In this document: positions 1 to 6,342 of the stretch, piece after piece
Position numbering within the stretch: position 1 is the stretch's first letter
Layout of the letters: the number at the start of each line of letters is the position of its first letter
Origin: an uncultured Collinsella sp.
GTDB lineage: Bacteria; Actinomycetota; Coriobacteriia; Coriobacteriales; Coriobacteriaceae
Direction of reading: 5' to 3'
Assembly: GCA_902474645.1 (NCBI GenBank)
Contig: CABRWN010000094.1
Location: 1-8,288 of the forward strand
Length of the DNA stretch: 8,288 bases
The notes under the pieces: generated by a model
Told to the model about the DNA's origin: nothing
Seen by the model: the letters and a program-made list of their open reading frames with translations, nothing else
The model's database searches: none
Made by a program: the position numbers and the translations under genes

Positions 1-959
1 ATCGCGATCGCCTGGGTGTCTACGTGGGTTCGGGCGTGGGCGGCATGCAGACACTCGTCGACAACGTCCACACGATTGCCGACCGTGGGCCCCGCCGCGC
101 ATCGCCTTATATGATCGCGATGATGATCCCCAATATGGCTTCGGGCAATATCGCGATCCGCCACAAGGCAAAGGGCCCGACCCTGCCCGTGGTGACCGCC
201 TGCGCGACCTCGGCCCATGCCGTGGGCGAGGCGTTCCGCGCCATCAAGCATGGCTATGCCGATGCAATCCTGGCTGGCGGCGCCGAGGCCGCAATCATCC
301 CCGATGCCGTTGCGGGCTTTACGTCCTGCCGTGCTCTCACCACTAATCCTGACCCGTCGACGGCATGCCGTCCGTTCGATGCAGACCGCGACGGCTTTGT
401 GATGGGCGAGGGCGCCTGCGTGCTGGTGCTCGAGAGCATGGAACACGCGCTGGCTCGCGGGGCGCACATTTATGCCGAGGTCGTGGGTTACGGCAACACC
501 GATGATGCCTACCACATCACGAGTCCCGACCCGGACGCGGCAGGCATTGCCCGTGCGATATCGCTGGCGGTGGCCGAGGGCGACGTTAAGCCTTCCGAGG
601 GCCTCTACATCAACGCTCACGGCACCTCGACCAAGCTCAACGATTCGTCCGAGACGGCGGGCATTAAGCGTGCGCTTGGCGAGGATGCGGCGCGCGCCGC
701 GCACGTCTCGTCGACCAAGTCGATGACCGGCCACATGATCGGTGCTACGGGTGCCATCGAGGTCATGGCCTGTGCCATGGCGCTCGAGCAGGGCGTGGTG
801 CCGCCGACCATTAACTACCACACGCCCGATCCCGCCTGCGATCTTGACTACACGCCCAATCGTGCGGTTCGCGCCGACCTTACCTGGGCGCTTTCGACCA
901 ACCTGGGCTTTGGCGGACACAATGCCGCCATCGCGCTGCGTAGATATACGAGGAGCTAG
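1..959 (+). CDS. fabF: Beta-ketoacyl-ACP synthase II (FabF), 5' end cut by window
   Basis: Condensing enzyme of type II fatty acid synthesis: it joins malonyl-ACP to an acyl-ACP, releasing CO2, in the cytosol. The reading frame is already open at base 3 (it reads RDRLGVYVGSGVGG) and ends with TAG at 957-959. About 318 residues are visible, against about 410 for the whole family, so roughly the first 90 are missing. The Cys-His-His catalytic triad is present: Cys in TACATSA (codon 201-203), His in NAHGTST (codon 618-620) and His in STKSMTGH (codon 732-734). The glycine-rich LGFGGHN loop lies near the C-terminus. These motifs and the accB/fabZ neighbours favour FabF over FabB or a polyketide synthase. 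The GTG at 24 is internal and is not a start. The gene is followed after 3 bases by accB, with an AGGAG ribosome site inside its own 3' end. Confidence 0.96.
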   Translation, partial: RDRLGVYVGSGVGGMQTLVDNVHTIADRGPRRASPYMIAMMIPNMASGNIAIRHKAKGPTLPVVTACATSAHAVGEAFRAIKHGYADAILAGGAEAAIIPDAVAGFTSCRALTTNPDPSTACRPFDADRDGFVMGEGACVLVLESMEHALARGAHIYAEVVGYGNTDDAYHITSPDPDAAGIARAISLAVAEGDVKPSEGLYINAHGTSTKLNDSSETAGIKRALGEDAARAAHVSSTKSMTGHMIGATGAIEVMACAMALEQGVVPPTINYHTPDPACDLDYTPNRAVRADLTWALSTNLGFGGHNAAIALRRYTRS

Positions 960-962
960 AGC

Positions 963-1439
963 ATGGATTCCAAAAGACTTGCCGAGATAGCCGATGTGAT
1001 GGAGGACCGCGGCCTCACGCGCGTGCGTGTTGAGGAGCCCGATGGCACCGCGGTCGAGCTCGAGCGCGCGAGTGCCGCGCAGCCGGTTGCCGTGCCCATG
1101 CCTATGCCGGGTGCCGTGACTGCACCGGCGGTGGCTCCTGTCGCCATGCCTGCCACCGCACCGGAACCCGCCGCGCAGACACCTGCCGCCGTGTCGGAGC
1201 CTAAGGGCACCGAGGTGACCGCTCCCATGGTCGGCGTTTTCTATGCTGCCCCGGCGCCGGGCGACGAGCCGTTTGTGCACGTGGGCTCCAAGGTCAAGGC
1301 CGGCGAGACCCTCTGCATCATCGAGGCCATGAAGGTTCTCAACGAGGTGACGGCCGAGGCAGACGGCGAGGTGCTCGAGATCTGCGTGGCCGACGGCGAC
1401 CTCGTGGAGTTTGGCAGCTGCCTCATGAGGATCGGATAG
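963..1439 (+). CDS. accB: Acetyl-CoA carboxylase biotin carboxyl carrier protein (AccB)
   Basis: Carries the biotin that moves CO2 from biotin carboxylase to the carboxyltransferase, the first committed step of fatty acid synthesis. It has 158 residues, close to the usual size of about 155. Residues 1-37 form an N-terminal segment. Residues 38-80 form a flexible linker rich in Pro, Ala and Val. Residues 83-158 form the biotinyl domain, with APMVGVFY at its start and the biotinylation motif EAMK, whose Lys124 is the attachment site. The ATG at 963 is preceded by AGGAG at 951-955 (7 bases away), which supports this start. It sits 3 bases after fabF and runs directly into fabZ, so it is co-transcribed with both. 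Nothing is unusual in it. Confidence 0.96.
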   Translation: MDSKRLAEIADVMEDRGLTRVRVEEPDGTAVELERASAAQPVAVPMPMPGAVTAPAVAPVAMPATAPEPAAQTPAAVSEPKGTEVTAPMVGVFYAAPAPGDEPFVHVGSKVKAGETLCIIEAMKVLNEVTAEADGEVLEICVADGDLVEFGSCLMRIG

Positions 1440-1443
1440 GTGA
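1438..1443 (+). promoter_or_regulatory. Ribosome binding site that fixes the fabZ start
   Basis: AGGTGA matches the anti-Shine-Dalgarno pairing sequence and lies 5 bases before ATG 1449. It overlaps the accB stop codon (TAG 1437-1439). This favours ATG 1449 over the in-frame GTG at 1440, which would fall inside the site. Confidence 0.65.
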
Positions 1444-1448
1444 TATCC

Positions 1449-1871
1449 ATGAACAAAGAAGAGCTCAAGAAGCTGTTGCCGCATCGCGAGCCGATGCTTT
1501 TGCTCGACGAAGCCGAGCTGGTGGGCGACGAGGCCCACGGCAAGATCACGATTACGGGCGACGAGTACTTTTTGCAGGGGCATTTTCCGGGAAACCCGGT
1601 GGTCCCCGGCGTGATTCAGTGCGAGATGCTCGCCCAGAACTGCTGCGTGCTGCTGATGGGCGATGAGGAGGCGCGCGGCGCGACGCCGTTCTACACGAGT
1701 CTGGACAAGGTGCGCTTTAAGCGTCCGGTGCGCCCGGGCGACACGGTGGATCTGGTGTGCTCCATCACGCGTGCGCGCGGGCCGTTCCGCTTTGCGACAG
1801 GTACTGCGAGTGTTAACGGTGAGGTTTGCTGCCGCGCCGATATGTCTTTTGCACTCATGCACGAAAGTTAA
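1449..1871 (+). CDS. fabZ: 3-hydroxyacyl-ACP dehydratase (FabZ)
   Basis: Dehydrates beta-hydroxyacyl-ACP to trans-2-enoyl-ACP in the elongation cycle. It has 140 residues with the start at ATG 1449, the usual length for a single hot-dog-fold FabZ. The N-terminus KKLLPHREPMLLLD is typical of the family (compare LPHRYPFLLVD). The active-site segment GHFPGNPVVPGV holds the catalytic His45, and Glu59 lies in CEMLAQ. The 14-residue spacing equals that of the His/Glu pair in E. coli FabZ. No FabA-type isomerase features were identified, although FabZ/FabN bifunctionality cannot be excluded from sequence alone. The start is supported by AGGTGA immediately upstream. The gene sits between accB and accC, the position it holds in streptococcal fab clusters. 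Confidence 0.94.
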   Translation: MNKEELKKLLPHREPMLLLDEAELVGDEAHGKITITGDEYFLQGHFPGNPVVPGVIQCEMLAQNCCVLLMGDEEARGATPFYTSLDKVRFKRPVRPGDTVDLVCSITRARGPFRFATGTASVNGEVCCRADMSFALMHES

Positions 1872-1877
1872 GGAAGG
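1871..1877 (+). promoter_or_regulatory. Ribosome binding site of accC
   Basis: AGGAAGG overlaps the last base of the fabZ stop codon and ends 4 bases before ATG 1882. It selects this ATG, whose product begins MFDKVLIANRGEVAVR exactly as AccC proteins do. The same frame stays open upstream into fabZ, but that extension has no homology support. Confidence 0.7.
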
Positions 1878-1881
1878 CTTC

Positions 1882-3225
1882 ATGTTCGACAAAGTGCTCA
1901 TCGCCAACCGCGGCGAAGTCGCGGTCCGTGTTATCCGCGCGTGCCGCGATATGGGCATCAAGACCGTCGCCGTTTATTCCACGGCCGATGCGGACGCGTT
2001 GCACGTGCAACTTGCCGACGAGGCGTATTGCATTGGTGGCCCGCGTCTTGCCGAGAGCTACCTCAACGACGATGCCGTGCTCACCTGTGCCGTAAAGTCG
2101 GGGGCTAAGGCAATTCATCCCGGCTATGGCTTCTTTTCCGAGAAGGCGAGCTTTGTGCGCGACTGCGACAAGTATGGCCTGACGTTTGTCGGTCCTTCGG
2201 CCGAGGTGATCGACAGCATGGGCGACAAGGACGCCGCACGTCGAACGGCTGCTGCGGCGGGCGTGCCCATCGTGCCGGGTTGCGATCTGCTCAAAAGTCC
2301 CGAGGAGGCGACGGCCGAGGCCGAACGCATTGGCTGCCCCGTGCTTATTAAGGCGCGTGCCGGCGGTGGCGGCCGCGGCATTCGCAAGGTCGAGCGCGTG
2401 GAAGATGCGGCAAAGGCGTTTATCGAGGCGCGTGCCGAGGGCGAGGCCGTTTTTGGCGACGGCGAGTGCTACATGGAGAAGTTCGTCGCGCCGGCGCACC
2501 ATGTTGAGGTGCAGATTATGGCCGATAAGCAGGGCCATGTGTTTTCGCTCGGCGAGCGCGAGTGCTCGGTGCAGCGCCGCAACCAAAAGCTGATCGAGGA
2601 GAGCCCCGCGCCGTGCCTCGACGGACACGACGACATTCGTGCTCGCATGCATAAGGCGGCGCGCGACCTGGCTCGTGCCGTCGGCTACGAAGGGGCCGGT
2701 ACCATCGAGTTCCTGTATTCGGACGACGGCAATTTCTACTTTATGGAAATGAACACGCGCTTGCAGGTGGAGCATCCGGTTACGGAGTTTGTGACCGATA
2801 CCGACTTGGTCAAGTGGCAGCTGCGCGTGGCAGCCGGCCAGCCTCTGCCCTTTGAGCAGGAGGACATGCCGGTCCGCAACCACGCCATGGAATGCCGCAT
2901 CAATGCCGAAACGCCGGACTTTCTGCCATCATGCGGAACGGTCACCGCGTTGCGTGTGCCGGGTGGTCCGTGCGTGCGCTGGGATTCCGCCATGTTTACC
3001 GGTGCGAACGTTCCGCCGTACTACGACTCCATGCTCGGCAAGCTCATCGTGTGTGCGCCCACGCGTGATGGAGCCATTCGCAAGATGCGCTCGGCCCTGG
3101 GCGAGCTCGTGATTGAGGGCGTGAGCGAAAACAGCGAGCTTCAGCTCGACGTGCTGGCAAACGACGAGTTCTTGTCGGGCATGTATCACACCGATCTGAT
3201 GGGGCATCTCTATGCTGATGAATAG
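1882..3225 (+). CDS. accC: Acetyl-CoA carboxylase biotin carboxylase subunit (AccC)
   Basis: ATP-dependent carboxylation of the biotin on AccB, using bicarbonate. It has 447 residues, against 449 in E. coli. Domains in order: an N-terminal biotin-carboxylase domain (about 1-113, with ANRGEVAVRVIRA and HPGYGFFSE), an ATP-grasp domain (about 114-320) and a C-terminal domain (about 330-440). Visible functional residues are Lys116, Lys157, the glycine-rich loop GGGGRG (161-166), Lys236 in RNQKLIEE, the metal-binding Glu276 and Glu289, the MNTRLQVEHPVTE segment with Arg293 and Glu297, and Arg339 in ECRINAE. The numbering tracks the E. coli enzyme within one or two residues. The lack of a carboxyltransferase or biotinyl extension separates it from the AccA3 or pyruvate carboxylase types. 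Its 3' end overlaps the first possible start of accDA by 14 bases. Confidence 0.96.
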   Translation: MFDKVLIANRGEVAVRVIRACRDMGIKTVAVYSTADADALHVQLADEAYCIGGPRLAESYLNDDAVLTCAVKSGAKAIHPGYGFFSEKASFVRDCDKYGLTFVGPSAEVIDSMGDKDAARRTAAAAGVPIVPGCDLLKSPEEATAEAERIGCPVLIKARAGGGGRGIRKVERVEDAAKAFIEARAEGEAVFGDGECYMEKFVAPAHHVEVQIMADKQGHVFSLGERECSVQRRNQKLIEESPAPCLDGHDDIRARMHKAARDLARAVGYEGAGTIEFLYSDDGNFYFMEMNTRLQVEHPVTEFVTDTDLVKWQLRVAAGQPLPFEQEDMPVRNHAMECRINAETPDFLPSCGTVTALRVPGGPCVRWDSAMFTGANVPPYYDSMLGKLIVCAPTRDGAIRKMRSALGELVIEGVSENSELQLDVLANDEFLSGMYHTDLMGHLYADE

Positions 3226-4936
3226 AAAAGCGAAGACGGTCAACGTCCTCGAGGGACCGATGACCGAGTCGTGCGCCGAGTTTCCCGCGCGCCACGTGTT
3301 TATCAAGTGCCCGGAGTGCCGCCGCGTGATCGATGAGGCGCGCCTGCACGACAACCTCGAGGTCTGCCCTCGTTGCGGCAAACACTTTCGCGTGAGCGGG
3401 CGCGACCGCATGCGCATGACGATTGACGAGGGCACGTTTGAGGAATGGGATGCCAGTCTGGCGCCGGAGGACTTCCTTTCGTTTCCCGGCTATGCCGACA
3501 AGCTCAAGAGCGTGAGCGAACGTTCGGGCGAGCGCGATGCCGTTGTGTGCGGCAAGGGCAAAATCTGCGGTTGCGATACGGCGCTCTTCTTTATGGACGC
3601 CAACTTTATGATGGGCTCGATGGGTTCCGTGGTGGGCGAGAAGATCTGTCGCACATTTGAGCGAGCGACCGAGCTTGGATTGCCAGTTGTCGGCTTTACC
3701 GTTTCGGGCGGTGCGCGCATGCAAGAGGGCGTGACATCGCTTATGCAGATGGCCAAGATTTCTGCGGCGGTTAGGCGCCATAGCGAGGCGGGCGGCCTGT
3801 ATACGGCGGTGCTCACTGACCCCACGACCGGAGGCGTAACCGCGAGCTTTGCCATGGAGGGCGATATTATCCTGGCCGAGCCCGATGCCCTGACGGCATT
3901 TGCCGGCCCGCGCGTGATCGAGCAGAACATGCACAAGCGCCTGCCCAAGGGATTCCAGCGCTCCGAGTTTTTGCTGGAGCACGGCTTTTGCGATGCCGTT
4001 GTTCCGCGTGGCGAGATTGCGCTCACGGTAGGCGAGCTGCTGGCACTGCACGAAGGGCACGCGCCCGGCCTGGGGGCACCGCATGAGATCGTGCATACGG
4101 GTCGTCGTGGCAAAAAGCTGGGACACTTGTTCAAGCGCTCGACCGCACCAAAAACCGCGCTCGAGATTGTCAAGCAGACCCGCTCGGCAGATCGCGCCAC
4201 GGCGGGCGAGATGATCTCGCTGGGCCTGGATGGATTTGTGGAGCTGCATGGCGACCGTTACTTTGGCGACGACGCCGCCGTGGTGGCTGGCATTGGCTGG
4301 AAAGACGGGCGACCCGTGACGGTTATCGCCGTCGAGCGCGGTACCACGACCAAAGAGCGCATGCGTCGCAACTTTGGTATGGCACATCCCGAGGGCTACC
4401 GCAAAGCGCGTCGCCTTATGCGCCAGGCCGAAAAGTTTGGTCGACCGGTTCTGTGTCTGGTCGATACTTCGGGCGCGTTTTGCGGCATCGGTGCCGAGGA
4501 GCGCGGCCAGGGCGAGGCGATTGCCCAGAATCTCATGGAGATGAGCGGCCTCAAGACGCCGATTGTCTCGGTGGTGACAGGCGAGGGCGGCTCTGGTGGC
4601 GCGCTGGCGCTGTCCGTGGCCGACCGCATCCTGATGCTCTCGAGCTCGGCCTATTCGGTCGTGAGCCCCGAGGCCTGTGCGTCGATCCTGTGGAAGGATA
4701 CCGAGCGCGCGAATGAGGCCGCCGAGGCGCTTAAGCTCACGGCCCCCGATCTGTTGGTGCTCGGCATCATCGACGGCATTGTTGACGATAGGGGCCTGTC
4801 GCATGAGGAGATCGCCGGTGCCGTCATGTCCTCGGCATTTGATGCCTTCGATACGCTTGGGCAGCTCGACGACGCGACCCTCACAAACCTCCGCTACGAA
4901 AAGTACCGCGCAATCGGTCGATACCGCACGATGTGA
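3212..4936 (+). CDS. accDA: Fused acetyl-CoA carboxylase carboxyltransferase, beta-alpha (AccD-AccA)
   Basis: Transfers the carboxyl group from carboxybiotin-AccB to acetyl-CoA, giving malonyl-CoA. One uninterrupted frame of 574 codons covers both subunits that are separate in E. coli. Residues 1-285 are AccD: a four-Cys zinc ribbon (Cys33, Cys36, Cys52, Cys55), then VSGGARMQEG (164-173), LTDPTTGGV and AGPRVIEQ. Residues 286-315 are a linker. Residues 316-574 are AccA: KERMRRNFGM, HPEGYRKA, GAEERGQGEAIAQN, and the oxyanion loop GEGGSGGAL (457-465). The AccA half lacks roughly the first 60 residues of the E. coli subunit. Its acyl-CoA loop reads DTSGAFCGIG where E. coli has DTPGAYPGVG. The start is uncertain: ATG 3212 (GGGG 7 bases upstream, overlapping accC), ATG 3218, or ATG 3260 (GAGGGA just upstream). 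All three keep the zinc ribbon. Confidence 0.94.
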   Translation: MLMNRKAKTVNVLEGPMTESCAEFPARHVFIKCPECRRVIDEARLHDNLEVCPRCGKHFRVSGRDRMRMTIDEGTFEEWDASLAPEDFLSFPGYADKLKSVSERSGERDAVVCGKGKICGCDTALFFMDANFMMGSMGSVVGEKICRTFERATELGLPVVGFTVSGGARMQEGVTSLMQMAKISAAVRRHSEAGGLYTAVLTDPTTGGVTASFAMEGDIILAEPDALTAFAGPRVIEQNMHKRLPKGFQRSEFLLEHGFCDAVVPRGEIALTVGELLALHEGHAPGLGAPHEIVHTGRRGKKLGHLFKRSTAPKTALEIVKQTRSADRATAGEMISLGLDGFVELHGDRYFGDDAAVVAGIGWKDGRPVTVIAVERGTTTKERMRRNFGMAHPEGYRKARRLMRQAEKFGRPVLCLVDTSGAFCGIGAEERGQGEAIAQNLMEMSGLKTPIVSVVTGEGGSGGALALSVADRILMLSSSAYSVVSPEACASILWKDTERANEAAEALKLTAPDLLVLGIIDGIVDDRGLSHEEIAGAVMSSAFDAFDTLGQLDDATLTNLRYEKYRAIGRYRTM

Positions 4937-4952
4937 CAAAGGGACAGCCCGC

Positions 4953-6191
4953 ATGTCATATTGGGAAAGGCATTCCATGCTACAAGTTTCTAACACCTCG
5001 TTTACAACGTCGGTTTCATCAAACGCCATGGCCGTGGTGGACTATCTGTCCAAAAGCATGATGTCGGCGCTGCCGTTTATTGTCTGCGCGGCGTTGTTCC
5101 GCACCGTCGCTGTCATTATGGGCGAAGGCATGCTGGGCCTGTGGTCTGCCGATTCCGATATCTATCGCCTGTTCTACAGTTGGCTCTATAACGCCGGCTA
5201 CTACTTTTTGCCCATTTATCTTGGTTGGGCGGCCGCCCGCCAGCTCGGTTGCTCGGAGCAGCTGGGCATGATGCTGGGCGGCGTATTGATTGCACCCGAT
5301 TTACTCAAGCTTGTCGATGCCGCATCGACGACGGGGGCATCGATGACTTCCGTGTATGGTCTGCTTCCTGCGCCGGCCAACGATTACACGATGACTGTTA
5401 TTCCGGTTCTCATCTCGGTGCCCGTGCTATGGCGAGTGGAGTGTTTCTTTAAGCGCGTTATCCCTAAGGCCGTGGCGTTTTCGTTCGTTCCGTTTGCGAC
5501 CATGCTTGTCATGGTTCCGGTTTCGCTGTGTATTACGGCGCCGGCGGGCAGCTATCTGGGCATGCTGTTGGGCCAGCTTATGTTTATGCTTGGCAATTCC
5601 GGTGGCATCGTGTCGCTGCTCACGCTCATGGGGCTTGCTGCGGGCTGGGAGTTCCTAAAGATCGCCGGCGTCAGCAACGTTGTCCTATCGCTCGCCTATG
5701 CGCAGTTTATGAGTGTGGGAACGGATTCGTGCATCCTGATCGCCGCGACGATGGCAACGTTCGCCGTTTGGGGCATGCCCTTTGGCGCGTCGCTTCGCGT
5801 TGCGGATAAGGACGAGAAGGCGCTCATGCTGGGCTATTCAATCTCGGGTGTTCTTGGCGGCGTAAGCGAGCCGGCGCTGTACGGTTGCGGCTTTAAATAT
5901 GGCAGGTGCCTGACGTGCATGGCCATTGGCGGCGCCGTCGGAGGCCTTGTTGCGGCCGTGGGCCACGTTACGGCCTATACCATCGGCATGACGAATGTCC
6001 TTATGGTCATTGGCTTTGCCACGGGCGGCATCTCGAACCTGCTGTGGTGCTGCGCTGCCGGCGGTGTGGCATTTGCGGTGTCTGCGGCGCTGAGCTACTG
6101 CTTTGGCGTGGTGCCGGCGAAGGGACAGACGACGGGGGACGGAGCCGATTCACCCGAAACCTCGAAGAGCGTGGCCGAAGTAAGCGCGTAA
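4953..6191 (+). CDS. Orphan PTS EIIC-like membrane permease (glucose/beta-glucoside superfamily)
   Basis: Predicted sugar-translocating membrane subunit of 412 residues, with about nine or ten hydrophobic segments from residue 36 to 385. Family marks are DYTMTVIPVLI (144-154), the KRVIPKAV step (167-174), the AxxGSYLG turn after TM5, and above all GGVSEPALYG (302-311), which matches the conserved G-I-T-E-P-A-I-Y-G of EIIC. No phosphocysteine EIIB motif or EIIA domain is seen. The last 25 residues are a short polar tail. Where relatives carry a GLHH/GxHW-type motif, this protein reads GWEFLKIAGV (231-240), without the His. The start at ATG 4953 has AAGGGAC at 4939-4945; ATG 4977, preceded by GGGAAAGG, is an equal alternative giving 404 residues. 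It begins 16 bases after accDA, with no promoter or terminator between. The substrate is unknown, and a non-PTS role is possible. Confidence 0.82.
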   Translation: MSYWERHSMLQVSNTSFTTSVSSNAMAVVDYLSKSMMSALPFIVCAALFRTVAVIMGEGMLGLWSADSDIYRLFYSWLYNAGYYFLPIYLGWAAARQLGCSEQLGMMLGGVLIAPDLLKLVDAASTTGASMTSVYGLLPAPANDYTMTVIPVLISVPVLWRVECFFKRVIPKAVAFSFVPFATMLVMVPVSLCITAPAGSYLGMLLGQLMFMLGNSGGIVSLLTLMGLAAGWEFLKIAGVSNVVLSLAYAQFMSVGTDSCILIAATMATFAVWGMPFGASLRVADKDEKALMLGYSISGVLGGVSEPALYGCGFKYGRCLTCMAIGGAVGGLVAAVGHVTAYTIGMTNVLMVIGFATGGISNLLWCCAAGGVAFAVSAALSYCFGVVPAKGQTTGDGADSPETSKSVAEVSA

Positions 6192-6229
6192 ACCTGTGCG
6201 ACACAAGGACGATTCCTTTGCCATATTCC

Positions 6230-6263
6230 AAGGCCGTGGCCCGTGTGGGTTGCGGCCTTTTTT
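6230..6263 (+). terminator. Rho-independent terminator after the fab-acc-EIIC unit
   Basis: The 7-bp stem AAGGCCG (6230-6236) pairs with CGGCCTT (6253-6259). A 16-base loop can pair further (CCC 6240-6242 with GGG 6247-6249). The T run at 6258-6263 follows directly. It lies 38 bases after the EIIC stop and separates the lipid operon from the CDF gene. Confidence 0.85.
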
Positions 6264-6289
6264 GTATCTGGGGGACAAAGTGGCTACAC

Positions 6290-6295
6290 TACAAT
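6290..6295 (+). promoter_or_regulatory. Possible -10 element for the CDF gene
   Basis: TACAAT, one base from the consensus TATAAT, lies 47 bases before the CDF start and just past the terminator. No convincing -35 is seen at 16-18 bases; the nearest TTG-like sequence (TTGTAT, 6262-6267) is 22 bases away. The rest of the 151-base gap 6192-6342 holds the terminator and nothing else I recognise. It has no room for a large riboswitch. Confidence 0.35.
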
Positions 6296-6342
6296 CCGTT
6301 TGAGCAATAGATATATAGGTAGTACCGTGGGGGCGGATGTAG

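Noticed and set aside
1440..1448. GTG 1440 as the fabZ start
   Set aside because: This codon lies inside the AGGTGA ribosome site that serves ATG 1449, and it adds only three non-conserved residues.
1663..1881. Upstream extension of the accC frame into fabZ
   Set aside because: The extension is Arg/Ala-rich with no homology. ATG 1882 has a good ribosome site and a canonical AccC N-terminus.
1855..2883. A 342-codon open frame on the minus strand opposite accC
   Set aside because: Same codon-bias shadow. It shows no family motif, and the opposite strand encodes intact AccC.
4677..4952. Upstream extension of the EIIC frame into accDA
   Set aside because: It overlaps conserved AccA sequence in another frame and reads as low-complexity Arg/Ser-rich. 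Starts at 4953 or 4977 both have ribosome sites.
3044..5029. A 661-codon open frame on the minus strand opposite accDA
   Set aside because: It is antisense to a clearly conserved gene. Its product is rich in His, Arg and Ala with no recognisable domain, as expected from the complement of G/C-ending codons.
6192..6342. Metal riboswitch or small RNA before the CDF gene
   Set aside because: The space after the terminator is under 80 bases, and no recognisable riboswitch core is visible.
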